Shown here: in pieces, positions 39,802 to 48,255 of the stretch
How the letters are laid out: each line of letters opens with the position of its first letter
How positions within the stretch are numbered: position 1 is the first letter of the stretch
The notes under the pieces: model-generated
What the model was told of the DNA's origin: nothing
Seen by the model: the letters and a program-made list of their open reading frames with translations, nothing else
Databases searched by the model: none
Translations under genes and position numbers: made by a program
Source of the DNA: DAITAZ01 sp036824045
Lineage (GTDB): Bacteria; Pseudomonadota; Gammaproteobacteria; Burkholderiales; Rhodocyclaceae
NCBI GenBank assembly: GCA_036824045.1
Contig: DAITAZ010000006.1
Location: forward strand, 1 to 64,000
Reading direction: 5' to 3'
DNA: 64,000 nucleotides

Positions 39802-40155
39802 ATGATTGTTACCGATAGCCGGGAAGGTCTTGTCAGCGTCACCGTGTACGGCGAGTTCACGCTGGCGGACTACCGGGAGTTCGAGGAACTGGTCAATTAC
39901 AAGGTGCGTTTCGATGGCGAGATCGATCTCCTCATCGACTTGCGCCAGATGGCGGGTTTCACCCTGGATGTGGCTTGGGAGGAGTTGCGCTTTTCCCGCC
40001 AGCATGCCCACGACTTTCGGCGCGTGGCCGTGCTGACGCAAAGCCAGTGGGTGGCATGGAGCGCCTGGCTGAACCAGACGGTGGTGGACGCGGATATCGA
40101 GGTCTTTGCAGAAGAGGACGAAGCCCGCAGCTGGCTGGCGGGCGAACCTGCATGA
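39802..40155 (+). CDS. SpoIIAA-like STAS-fold protein
   Basis: 117-residue soluble protein matching the SpoIIAA-like (DUF3478) family: MIVTDSREGLVSVTVYGEFTLADYREFEELV and LLIDLRQMAGFTLDVAWEEL, ending with VAVLTQSQWVAW and an acidic tail. The family is often found in proteobacteria; function is unclear, and no partner kinase is visible. GGAAACG precedes the ATG. It overlaps the sulfurtransferase start by 4 bases. Confidence 0.8.
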   Translation: MIVTDSREGLVSVTVYGEFTLADYREFEELVNYKVRFDGEIDLLIDLRQMAGFTLDVAWEELRFSRQHAHDFRRVAVLTQSQWVAWSAWLNQTVVDADIEVFAEEDEARSWLAGEPA

Positions 40156-40991
40156 TGGAGCCCCTGATTGACGCAGGGGAATTGCAGCGGCGGTTGGGCG
40201 ACCCCGGTCTGGTCGTGGTGGACTGCCGGCATAGCCTTGCCGACACCGACTTTGGCGAACAGGCTTACCAGGGTGGTCACATCCCGGGGGCGGTGTTTCT
40301 GCATCTGGACCGGGACTTGTCGGGGACGCTGACAGGCCGCAATGGCCGCCACCCTTTGCCTTCGGTGGGGCGTCTGGCGGAGCGCCTGGGACAGGTCGGC
40401 GTCGATGTATCCGCTCGGGTGGTGGCCTACGACGATGCGGGGGGGCCTTTCGCCGCTCGCTTGTGGTGGTTGCTGCGCTGGTTGGGGCATGACCGGGTGT
40501 CGGTGCTTGATGGCGGGCTGCAAGCCTGGGTTAGCAGTGGAGGCGCGCTGGAGAGCGGGGTGATCGTGCCCAGGGCTTTGGCGCCGCTGGGCGGAGGGCC
40601 GCGTTCCGGCAACGTTGTCGGGGCCGAGGAACTGCCAGCCTTGCAGCAGAGCGGGGTGGTGCTGGTGGATGCCCGCAGCCCTGACCGTTTCCGCGGCGAA
40701 AACGAGACGCTCGACCCCGTGGGCGGGCATATCCCGGGAGCGGTCAACCGATTTTTCCGGGATAACCTGACTGCCGATGGCAGATTCAAAGCCGCGCAGG
40801 TGCTGCGGCAGGAGTGGCTGGCGCTGCTGGGTGCGCAGGACGTGGCGGTCGTGGATTACTGCGGATCGGGGGTCACGGCTTGTCACAACCAACTGGCGCG
40901 GGCGGTGGCCGGTTGGCCGCCGGGGCGTTTGTACGCTGGTTCGTGGAGCGAATGGTGCGCAGACCCGTCACGACCGCTAGCCGTTGGTTGA
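40152..40991 (+). CDS. Rhodanese-type sulfurtransferase (SseA-like)
   Basis: 279 residues in two rhodanese domains. The first is inactive-like (VDCRHSLADTDFG, GHIPGAVFLHLDRDLSG); the second has the catalytic loop YCGSGVTACH, the mercaptopyruvate-sulfurtransferase-like CGSGVTA. It transfers sulfur from thiosulfate or 3-mercaptopyruvate to a thiol acceptor. ATG 40152 overlaps the preceding stop codon. Confidence 0.9.
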   Translation: MMEPLIDAGELQRRLGDPGLVVVDCRHSLADTDFGEQAYQGGHIPGAVFLHLDRDLSGTLTGRNGRHPLPSVGRLAERLGQVGVDVSARVVAYDDAGGPFAARLWWLLRWLGHDRVSVLDGGLQAWVSSGGALESGVIVPRALAPLGGGPRSGNVVGAEELPALQQSGVVLVDARSPDRFRGENETLDPVGGHIPGAVNRFFRDNLTADGRFKAAQVLRQEWLALLGAQDVAVVDYCGSGVTACHNQLARAVAGWPPGRLYAGSWSEWCADPSRPLAVG

Positions 40992-41011
40992 GTCGTGGGC
41001 GACGGTTAGAG

Positions 41012-41045
41012 CAAACGGGGCGCCAAGGCGCCCCGTTTGTTTTGT
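41012..41045. terminator. Strong terminator after the sulfurtransferase
   Basis: A perfect 13-bp stem CAAACGGGGCGCC-AA-GGCGCCCCGTTTG is followed by TTTTG. It is usable on both strands because an A-containing flank also precedes it. It lies between convergent genes. Confidence 0.85.
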
Positions 41046-41074
41046 GAGGGCGCTGCGCGCCCGAGGTGCGACGG

Positions 41075-42451
41075 TCAGAAGGGTGTTTCCGCCCCCGGCC
41101 ACACGCCCTGGATGGCTGTGCGGAAGTCCCTCTGGATGCGCTCCAGCGCCGCTTCGTTGTCCGCCTCGAAGCGGAGCACCACGACCGGAGTGGTGTTTGA
41201 GGGGCGGGCGAGACCGAAGCCGTCCGGATACTCCACCCGCAGGCCGTCAATGGTGATGCGCTCGCGGGCGCCTTCAAAGCGTGCGTCTTTCTTCAGCAGA
41301 TCCACCAGTTTGAAAGGCTCCCCTTCGTTCATCTTGAGGTTGAGCTCCGGCGTGCTGACGGCGTTGGGAAGCGCCTTCAGCACGGCATTGGCGTCGGCGG
41401 ACCGGGAAAGAATCTCCAACAGCCGGGCGCCTGAGTACAGGCCGTCGTCGAAGCCGAACCAGCGTTCCTTGAAGAACATGTGGCCGCTCATCTCGCCCGC
41501 GAGGGGGGCGCCGGTCTCCTTGAGCTTGGCCTTCACCAGCGCGTGGCCGGTGTTCCACATCACCGGTTCGCCCCCATGCTCCCGGATCCACGGGGCGAGG
41601 TTGCGGGTGCATTTCACGTCGTAAATGATCTGTCCGCCCGGCACGCGGGAGAGAACGTCCGCTGCGAAGAGCATGAGCTGGCGGTCCGGGTAGATGATTT
41701 CCCCGTCCTTGGTCACCACCCCCAGACGGTCGCCATCCCCGTCAAAGGCCAGGCCGATTTCGGCGTCGGTTTCCTTCAGGGCGCGGATCAGGTCTTCCAG
41801 GTTCTCGGGTTTGGAAGGGTCCGGGTGGTGATTGGGGAAATGCCCATCCACCTCGCAGAACAACTCGGTGACCTCGCAACCAAGCTGCCGGAAGAGCTTG
41901 GGCGCCACGTCGCCCGCAACGCCATTGCCGCAGTCCACCACGATTTTCATCGGCCGGGCGAGTTTGACGTCGCTCACAATGCGTTCGATGTAGGCATCCC
42001 GCACGTCGGCGTGGCGGACGCTGCCCAGACCGGTGGCGAGATCGCCGGTTTCGATGCGGCGACGCAGGGACTGGATCATGTCTCCATAGAGGGTTTGACC
42101 GCCCAGCACCATCTTCAGGCCGTTGTATTCCGGAGGATTGTGGCTGCCGGTAACGCTGATGGCGCTGTGGGTGCCAAGCTGGAAGCCCGCGAAATAGGAA
42201 AGTGGTGTCGCGACGCAACCGATGTCCACCACGTCCACCCCCGCGGCGCAGATGCCCTCCGCCAATGCCTGGGCCAAGGCCGGGCCGGACAGGCGACCAT
42301 CCCGCCCGATGGCGATGGCGCTCTGGTTCCGCACCCGGGCCTCGGATCCGATGGCTTGACCGATGGCGCGAACAGCCTCTGGCGTCAGGGTGGTCTTGAC
42401 GATGCCTCGGATATCGTAGGCTTTGAAGATTTCCGGTGCCGGAACGAACAT
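41075..42451 (-). CDS. Phosphomannomutase/phosphoglucomutase
   Basis: 458 residues of the AlgC/ManB-type alpha-D-phosphohexomutase family, converting mannose or glucose 6-phosphate to 1-phosphate for nucleotide-sugar and exopolysaccharide synthesis. Active-site phosphoserine is in VTGSHNPPEYNG. The metal loop is FDGDGDRLG, the sugar loop GEMSGHMFF (GEMSGH), and a C-terminal phosphate-binding loop is VEYPDGFGLARPSNTTP. ATG 42451 (MFVPAPEIFKAYDIRG) is the family start. Confidence 0.95.
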   Translation of the reverse strand: MFVPAPEIFKAYDIRGIVKTTLTPEAVRAIGQAIGSEARVRNQSAIAIGRDGRLSGPALAQALAEGICAAGVDVVDIGCVATPLSYFAGFQLGTHSAISVTGSHNPPEYNGLKMVLGGQTLYGDMIQSLRRRIETGDLATGLGSVRHADVRDAYIERIVSDVKLARPMKIVVDCGNGVAGDVAPKLFRQLGCEVTELFCEVDGHFPNHHPDPSKPENLEDLIRALKETDAEIGLAFDGDGDRLGVVTKDGEIIYPDRQLMLFAADVLSRVPGGQIIYDVKCTRNLAPWIREHGGEPVMWNTGHALVKAKLKETGAPLAGEMSGHMFFKERWFGFDDGLYSGARLLEILSRSADANAVLKALPNAVSTPELNLKMNEGEPFKLVDLLKKDARFEGARERITIDGLRVEYPDGFGLARPSNTTPVVVLRFEADNEAALERIQRDFRTAIQGVWPGAETPF

Positions 42452-42643
42452 GGTGATCTCCCAAAAATAACGGACGGCATTATCACACTTCAGGGTTTTC
42501 CCGTTGTTGTGGGATTTCACGGAAGTCCCGCCTGTTTCGTATCATCGCTATGATTAATAACTACAACAACAAGCGGTCTTGCGGCCGCGGGGGCGCTCGA
42601 TCCGGGCGCCGCCTCCATGCTTTTCGGCGAGGAAAGAGAAACC

Positions 42644-43372
42644 ATGAGAGTTTTTGTGACCGGGGGGACGGGCTACATCGGCCGGCATCTGATTCCCTTG
42701 TTGCTGGATCGGGGGCACAAGGTTCGCGTGCTGGTCCGGAAGATTCCGGAGGCGAGGGTGCCTGCGGGGTGCGAGCAGGTGCCTGGGGACGCGCTGATGG
42801 GAGCAAGCTTTGCCGAGTCGGTGAAGGGTTGTGACTGCCTGGTGCATCTGGTGGGTGTTCCGCATCCCGACCCCTCCAAGGCGGACGAATTCCGTCGGGT
42901 CGACCTGGCCTCAGCCCGTGCGGCGGCAATGGCTGCCCACCGGGCTCGCGTGCCGCACTTCATCTTTGTCAGTGTGGCGCAGCCTGCTCCGGTGATGCGC
43001 GCCTATGTCCAGGCCAGGCGAGAAGCGGAAGCGGCCATCCGGGAACTTGGGCTGCGGACCACCGTACTGCGCCCCTGGTATGTGCTGGGGCCGGATCGCA
43101 ATTGGCCGCGGTTATTGCTGCCGCTGTACTGGCTGGCTGCCGCCTTGCCCTTCACCTACGATCAGGCGAGGCGACTGGGGCTGGTGGAATTGCCGGAGAT
43201 GCTGGGGGCTTTGCTCCATGCGGTGGAAAACCCGCCGGGAACGACGCGGATCGTCACGGTGCCGGAAATCCGGGCGCAGGGTGGGGCGTGGTACGCGGCG
43301 GCAATCCGGCGTCAAAAAAGCCAAGCAGACGTTCCGGCAACCAGCGCAGATTCCCCGGGAATGGCCCACTGA
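42644..43372 (+). CDS. NAD(P)-binding epimerase-like protein (atypical SDR)
   Basis: 242 residues. The Rossmann motif is VTGGTGYIGRHL at residues 5-16. Sequence further on (HLVGVPHPDPSKADEF, VSVAQPAPVMRAYVQARREAE, LRPWYVLGPDRNW) resembles NmrA/NDUFA9-type atypical short-chain dehydrogenases. The substrate is unknown. ATG 42644 has GAGGAAAG upstream. The 3' end overlaps the convergent YheT-like gene by 119 bases, which is unusual. Confidence 0.82.
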   Translation: MRVFVTGGTGYIGRHLIPLLLDRGHKVRVLVRKIPEARVPAGCEQVPGDALMGASFAESVKGCDCLVHLVGVPHPDPSKADEFRRVDLASARAAAMAAHRARVPHFIFVSVAQPAPVMRAYVQARREAEAAIRELGLRTTVLRPWYVLGPDRNWPRLLLPLYWLAAALPFTYDQARRLGLVELPEMLGALLHAVENPPGTTRIVTVPEIRAQGGAWYAAAIRRQKSQADVPATSADSPGMAH

Positions 43373-44258
43373 CAAACCCCACGTGGCCGCCCGCCGCGGG
43401 ATACTCGAGCGTGACCCAAGGGGAGACGTCAGCGACCGGAGGCAGGGCGTGGGCGGGCAGGAAGGGATCGTTGCTGGCGTTGATGACCAGTGTGGGCAAC
43501 TGAATCCGCCCCAGCCACGGTTTGGCGCTGGCGCGGGTCCAGTAGTCCTCGACGCCGGCAAAACCGTGGAGCGGGGCGGTGACTGCGTCATCGAACTGGT
43601 AGAGCGTGCGCGCTGTGCGGGTTCGCACTGTGTTGATCGTGCCAGGAAAGCGGTGAGCTTTGGCGAGGGCGGCCGGTATGAGGGTGCGGAGGAAATGCCG
43701 GGTGTAGACGCGATTGAAACCCCGCCCCAGTGCGTGGCCGGCGGCCATCAGGTCCAGGGGCGCACATACCGCCGCACACCGGTCCAACATCTGCCGGGCG
43801 CGATCCGGCTGGCTGCCTGCCCATCGGAGCAGCGCATTTCCTCCCAGGGAAACCCCGGCTGCGAAAAGCGGGCGGCCATCGACGTGCTGTTTGACCGTTG
43901 CCAGTATCCAGTCGATTTCATCCGCGTCACCAGAGTGGTAGGCCCGCGGCAACCGGTTGGGCTCACCGCTGCAGCCCCGGAAATGGGGCACGACCCCCGC
44001 CCAGCCCCTGGCGGCCACGGCGCGCATCAGGGCCCGGGCGTAGTGGCTGCCAGAGCTCCCCTCCAGGCCGTGGAACAGGACTACAACAGGTGCGTCGGGT
44101 TGAGCGGGGGCGATCGTCCAGTCCGCGTCGAGAAAGTCCCCGTCCGGCGTCTCCCAACGCTGCCGCCGATAACGGGGGCCGTGGCCTTTGAGCAGCAAGG
44201 GGTACAGGGTCTGCAGATGTCCGCCCGGCAGCCAGCGGGGCGGGCGATAGACTGACAC
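43254..44258 (-). CDS. YheT-family alpha/beta hydrolase
   Basis: 334 residues from a GTG at 44258; the open frame extends further but would overlap the upstream gene. The UPF0017/YheT signature is YRPPRWLPGGHLQTLYP. Hydrolase motifs are LFHGLEGSSGSHY, catalytic nucleophile region GVSLGGNALLRW, and a late His in GGHVGFVSGPFPG. Expected esterase activity with unknown substrate. The final 19 codons pass the family end and overlap the plus-strand epimerase-like gene. Confidence 0.87.
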   Translation of the reverse strand: MSVYRPPRWLPGGHLQTLYPLLLKGHGPRYRRQRWETPDGDFLDADWTIAPAQPDAPVVVLFHGLEGSSGSHYARALMRAVAARGWAGVVPHFRGCSGEPNRLPRAYHSGDADEIDWILATVKQHVDGRPLFAAGVSLGGNALLRWAGSQPDRARQMLDRCAAVCAPLDLMAAGHALGRGFNRVYTRHFLRTLIPAALAKAHRFPGTINTVRTRTARTLYQFDDAVTAPLHGFAGVEDYWTRASAKPWLGRIQLPTLVINASNDPFLPAHALPPVADVSPWVTLEYPAAGGHVGFVSGPFPGNLRWLPERLLGFFDAGLPPRTTPHPAPGFPAP

Positions 44259-44268
44259 GGGTGCCGGC

Positions 44269-44697
44269 TCAGTGAATGACTGCCGGGCCTTCGTGCATGG
44301 TCGCGGCTTGCGCGCCCGACGGCGAGGCGTGATGGGCGACCATCCTCCAGCCGCCTGGCGTATGGATGAAGACATTGGTGCACACTACGGGGGCCGGCAG
44401 ATGCTGCTCTCCCTGCACGCAGATGTGTTCGTAGACGCTGCGCACCGACACCAGTGCGTCTTCGTGTTTGGCGAGTCGGCTGAGGGCCACCTGCAACCGC
44501 TGATCCCCGCTGAATATCTGTCGCCAGGACTCGCGGATCTGCACATGACCCACGAGGCGAACGCCGGTGGGATGGACGCAGACGATCTCTTCATCCTCCG
44601 CCCAAAGTGACATCATGGCCTCCAGGTTGGCACTCTGCATGGCCTGGTAAAAAGCGGTCTCGACTTCTTCTGCAGTGCTGTAGAAGGCTTCAGGCAT
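44269..44697 (-). CDS. NTF2-like (SnoaL/DUF4440-type) protein
   Basis: 142 residues with the NTF2-fold pattern EEVETAFYQAMQSANLEAMMSLWAEDEEIVCVHPTG and GGWRMVAHHASP. Such proteins are small ligand-binding or isomerase-like folds of unknown function. It lies 10 bases upstream of the YheT gene on the same strand, so probably co-transcribed. Confidence 0.8.
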   Translation of the reverse strand: MPEAFYSTAEEVETAFYQAMQSANLEAMMSLWAEDEEIVCVHPTGVRLVGHVQIRESWRQIFSGDQRLQVALSRLAKHEDALVSVRSVYEHICVQGEQHLPAPVVCTNVFIHTPGGWRMVAHHASPSGAQAATMHEGPAVIH

Positions 44698-44928
44698 GGC
44701 GCAGGCTCCAGTCAGAACTTGAAAAAGGGGCGGGGGTGGATGCTGCGAGAGCGCAATGTAGTGCTTGGTATCACCCCTTCAGCGCCCCCCGACGGGGGGC
44801 GTTGCATCGGCCTCGGAGCGGCCTGGCGGGCGTGCCCTAGGACCCGCGTGTGGCCGGTGGAATCGACGTGCTGCAGCGCTGATCGCTCCTCTGCCCGACA
44901 GGGTGCACAGGTTGGCCACCATGGAGGC
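44698..44928. other. Intergenic region with strong GC hairpin
   Basis: 231 bases with no convincing gene. CGCCCCCC-GAC-GGGGGGCG at 44783-44801 is a strong hairpin without a T-run, lying downstream of waaF and upstream of the NTF2-like gene, both on the minus strand. Confidence 0.5.
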
Positions 44929-45960
44929 TCAGGACGCAGCCTGATGACCGTGCCGCAGGATGGCGCGAATACGCGGATAGACCAACTGGGGCGTCAGGTC
45001 GTTCATGCAGCGGAAATGGCCAAGCGGGCACTCGCGCTTGAAACAGGGGCTGCAAGCCAACTTGAGGGTCGCCACCTCCGCCAGATCGGACAGCGGCGGG
45101 GTGTAATCCGGGGTGGACGAGCCAAACAAGGCCACCTGCGGCCGGCCAAGCGCGGCGGCCACGTGCATCAAGCCCGAATCATTGGTGAGCACGAGTGCGG
45201 CACAGGAAATCAGGTCGATGGCTTGGTCAAGCCGGGTCTTGCCGCAGAGGTTCACCCCCAGCCCGCCGGCAAGCTTGATGATTTCTTCGGCCACCGGAGC
45301 GTCTTTGGCGGAACCTAGCATCCAGATCTGCGGCTTGTGTTTGGCCAGTTGTCTGGCAATCTGGGCGAAATACCGTTCAGGCCAGCGCTTCGCCGGCCCA
45401 TACTCGGCTCCTGGGCAGAAGATGATGGGAGCGGGCGAGGCAGGCAAGCCCAACTCCTGCAGCGTGCGGGCGACGTGTTCGGCCTTCGTTTCCAGGGCCG
45501 GGTTGGGCAGTGGCTCGGGCAGCGTGCCCCCTACCGGCTCCGCGAGTTGCGCATAACGCTGGACCTGCCTGGGCAGACGGTCTGGTTCCAGCACATGGAT
45601 ACGATTGAGGAGCCCGTAACGCTTTTCGCCCAGAAACCCGACGCGCAAGGGGATCCCGGCGAAAAATGGGACCAGCGCGGACTTCCAGCTATTCGGAAGG
45701 ATGTAGGCTGCTTCGTAGCCCTCGGCGCGCAGCGATCGGCCCAGCCGCCAGCGTGACCCCAGGCCGAACTCCCCATGCTTGAACGCGCAGGGGATGACCC
45801 GGTTCACCTCGGGCATCGCTTCCAGCACCGGCGCAACCCAGGGCGCCGCGAGCACCTCCAGCACATGCAGCGGATAGTACTCCTTGAGCCGCATCAGCAA
45901 TGGCTGCGCAGCGACCGTGTCGCCGATCCAGGAGGGGGCGACGATCAGAATCTTGGCCAT
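44929..45960 (-). CDS. waaF: ADP-heptose:LPS heptosyltransferase II
   Basis: 343 residues, GT9 family; adds the second heptose to the inner core of lipopolysaccharide. Motifs include the N-terminal MAKILIVAPSWIGDTVAAQPLL, the CPGAEYGPAKRWP donor-site region, and TNDSGLMHVAAALGRPQVALFGSSTPDYTPP. It lies in an ilvE - zinc-finger - waaF order common in betaproteobacteria. Confidence 0.95.
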   Translation of the reverse strand: MAKILIVAPSWIGDTVAAQPLLMRLKEYYPLHVLEVLAAPWVAPVLEAMPEVNRVIPCAFKHGEFGLGSRWRLGRSLRAEGYEAAYILPNSWKSALVPFFAGIPLRVGFLGEKRYGLLNRIHVLEPDRLPRQVQRYAQLAEPVGGTLPEPLPNPALETKAEHVARTLQELGLPASPAPIIFCPGAEYGPAKRWPERYFAQIARQLAKHKPQIWMLGSAKDAPVAEEIIKLAGGLGVNLCGKTRLDQAIDLISCAALVLTNDSGLMHVAAALGRPQVALFGSSTPDYTPPLSDLAEVATLKLACSPCFKRECPLGHFRCMNDLTPQLVYPRIRAILRHGHQAAS

Positions 45961-46020
45961 GGGGTGTGCCGTGGGCTGGGGGCAGCGCCGGAAAGTGGCC
46001 GCCGACCCCGTGGCCTTGGA

Positions 46021-46221
46021 TTAATGATGGCCTTTGGGCCGCTCACCCTTGAACACGTACTTGGCGCTGCAATAGGGGCATACCGCTTCGCCCGTCTTCA
46101 GCGGATCCAGGAAAACCCGGGGGTGCTGGGACCACAGCGGGGCGGCGGGTTGCGGGCAGTAGAGCGGCAGGTCGTGGGCGGTGACTTCGATCACGAGGGA
46201 TGCTTCACGGGTTTCAGCCAT
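46021..46221 (-). CDS. Small zinc-finger protein (zf-CHCC / NDUFS6-like)
   Basis: 66 residues. A CX11HX14CX2C-like metal site is visible: YCPQPAAPLWSQHP ... EAVCPYCSAKY. This matches the zf-CHCC domain also found in the complex I accessory subunit NDUFS6. ATG 46221 has GGGG-type purines upstream (GGAATCCCC). It sits between ilvE and waaF. The function in bacteria is not settled. Confidence 0.85.
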   Translation of the reverse strand: MAETREASLVIEVTAHDLPLYCPQPAAPLWSQHPRVFLDPLKTGEAVCPYCSAKYVFKGERPKGHH

Positions 46222-46253
46222 GGGGATTCCTGATTGTCGGGGCTGGAAGGATG

Positions 46254-46279
46254 AGAAAACCGGCCCGCGCGGGGCCGGT
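46254..46279 (-). terminator. Terminator-like hairpin after ilvE
   Basis: On the minus strand ACCGGCCC-CGCGC-GGGCCGGT is followed by TTTCTC. It lies between ilvE and the zinc-finger gene, so these may be only partly co-transcribed. Confidence 0.7.
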
Positions 46280-46286
46280 GTCATGA

Positions 46287-47207
46287 TCAGATGAAGGACA
46301 GCCAGTCCAGGTGTTCGTCCGTGCGGGCGTTCACCACATCGAAGAACTTGGCCTGCAGCTTCGAGGTGATGGGACCGCGGCGGCCTTCGCCAATCGTGCG
46401 GTTATCCAGTTCGCGGATGGGGGTGACCTCTGCCGCTGTGCCAGTGAAGAAGGCTTCGTCGGCGATATAGATGTCGTCCCGGGTCAGCCGGCGGGTCCGG
46501 ACCTCAAGCCCCAGTTCCGCTGCAAGGGCGATCACCGAGGCGCGGGTAATGCCGGTCAACGCCGAGGCGATTTCGGGTTCGTAGATGACCCCGTCCTTCA
46601 CGATGAACAGGTTTTCCCCGGCGCCTTCGGCAACGAAACCTTCCGTGTCCAGCAGCAGGGCTTCGTCGTAGCCGTCCTGGGTGGCTTCCAGATTGGCCAG
46701 GATCGAATTGGCGTAGGTGGTGGCCACCTTGGCGCGCGGCATGGTCACATTGACGTGGTGGCGGGAGAACGAGGAAGTCTTGACGCGGATGCCCCGCTCC
46801 AGCCCCTCCTCGCCCAGATAGGCGCCCCAGGGCCAGGCGGCGATGGCCACATGCACGGCTGCGCCTTTGGGCGAGACGCCCATCTTCTCCGATCCGTAGA
46901 AGGCGATGGGGCGCAGATAGCAGGACTCCAGATGATTTGCGCGCACCACTTCCTTCTGTGCTTCCATGATTTCCTCCCGGCTGTACGGGATTTTCATCAT
47001 GTAGATGTGGCCGGAATTGAAGAGGCGGTCGGTGTGCTCCTTGAGCCGGAAGATGGCGGTGCCGCGTACGGTGTTGTAGGCACGAACACCCTCGAATACG
47101 GCGAGGCCGTAGTGGAGGGAGTGGGTCAGCACGTGGGTGGTGGCGTTTCGCCAGGGCACGAGCTTGCCGTCGTACCAAATGAAACCGTCACGGTCGGCCA
47201 TCGACAT
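46287..47207 (-). CDS. ilvE: Branched-chain amino acid aminotransferase
   Basis: 306 residues, PLP fold type IV; final step of Leu, Ile and Val synthesis. Motifs include the N-terminal FIWYDGKLVPWRNATTHVLTHSLHYG, the catalytic Lys in MPRAKVATTYANSILA-like region, EGAGENLFIV and the phosphate loop GTAAEVTPIRELD. ATG 47207 (MSMADRDG) is chosen; the frame is open far upstream only as an antisense shadow of nadK. It is divergent from nadK. Confidence 0.96.
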   Translation of the reverse strand: MSMADRDGFIWYDGKLVPWRNATTHVLTHSLHYGLAVFEGVRAYNTVRGTAIFRLKEHTDRLFNSGHIYMMKIPYSREEIMEAQKEVVRANHLESCYLRPIAFYGSEKMGVSPKGAAVHVAIAAWPWGAYLGEEGLERGIRVKTSSFSRHHVNVTMPRAKVATTYANSILANLEATQDGYDEALLLDTEGFVAEGAGENLFIVKDGVIYEPEIASALTGITRASVIALAAELGLEVRTRRLTRDDIYIADEAFFTGTAAEVTPIRELDNRTIGEGRRGPITSKLQAKFFDVVNARTDEHLDWLSFI

Positions 47208-47354
47208 ATTGGACTCTCCAGTTTGCGTCTTCAGCGTAAAAGAGAGGAGTTTAGCCGAATTGATGAGCCTGAACGAGGGGCGCCCGGCTTCAGGGCGGAC
47301 CGTCCTGCCCAGCGCGAGCGGACCGGCGGCCGGCAGATGTGTTTTAATTCCGGG

Positions 47355-48239
47355 GTGGATACCGCATTTCGCATCATTGCCTTGATTGGCAAATATCAGA
47401 CGCCCCAGGTGGCCGAATCGCTCGGATGCCTGGCGGAGTATCTCCGATCCCGAGGATTGACCGTGCTGATCGAGTCGGAGACGGCCAGCGCCACGGGGGA
47501 CCTGGGCTTCGTTGTTGCCGATTACGACACCCTGGGCGGGCGGGCGGATCTGGCCATCGTCATCGGGGGTGACGGCACCATGCTCAACGCTGCGCGGCGC
47601 CTTGCCCGATTCGGGGTTCCGCTGGTGGGGGTAAACGAAGGCCGGCTGGGATTCATGACAGATGTGGCCCGGCAGGCGATGATTGAGCATGTTTCGGAAT
47701 TGCTGGCCGGGCGCTACCGTACTGACCGTCGCTTCTTGCTCGCCGCGCGGGTGATCCGAGACGGGCTTTGCGTGATGGACACCCTGGCGCTCAACGATGT
47801 GGTGTTGAACAAGGGCGATCTGGGGCGGATGATCGAGTTCGAGATCAGCATAGACGGAGAGTTCGTCTATTCGCAGCGCTCGGACGGCATCATCGTGTCC
47901 ACGCCCACCGGCTCCACCGCCTACGCGCTGGCGGCCAATGGTCCCATCCTGCACCCGTCGGTGGCGGGCATTGCGCTGGTGCCCCTGTGTCCCCACGCGC
48001 TGTCCAATCGTCCCATTACCGTGAGCGACAGTTGCCGTATTGAGATCGCACTGATCGCGCCCCACGATGCCCGCGTGCATTGCGACGGACAAACCCGCTT
48101 CGATTTCTTCGCCGGCGATCGCCTGGTCATCGAGCGTTCCGAGCACGACATCTTCCTGCTCCATCCGGAAGGCTATAGCTATTTTTCCATGCTGCGCAGC
48201 AAGCTCCATTGGAGCGAGCCGCCGCGCAATCACTCCTGA
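47355..48239 (+). CDS. nadK: NAD kinase
   Basis: 294 residues; phosphorylates NAD to NADP. The GGDG motif is IVIGGDGTMLNAARRL, with the NE/D motif GVNEGRLGFMTD and SQRSDGIIVSTPTGSTAYALAANGPILHP. I use GTG 47355 (VDTAFRIIALIGKYQ), which gives the family N-terminus; ATG 47337 six codons upstream is possible, and neither has a good ribosome binding site. It precedes recN by 16 bases, a common pairing. Confidence 0.93.
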   Translation: MDTAFRIIALIGKYQTPQVAESLGCLAEYLRSRGLTVLIESETASATGDLGFVVADYDTLGGRADLAIVIGGDGTMLNAARRLARFGVPLVGVNEGRLGFMTDVARQAMIEHVSELLAGRYRTDRRFLLAARVIRDGLCVMDTLALNDVVLNKGDLGRMIEFEISIDGEFVYSQRSDGIIVSTPTGSTAYALAANGPILHPSVAGIALVPLCPHALSNRPITVSDSCRIEIALIAPHDARVHCDGQTRFDFFAGDRLVIERSEHDIFLLHPEGYSYFSMLRSKLHWSEPPRNHS

Positions 48240-48255
48240 ACCGTTTGTTGCCCCC

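Noticed and set aside
44783..44801. Terminator for waaF
   Set aside because: The hairpin is strong but has no T-run in the minus direction and lies over 120 bases from the stop.
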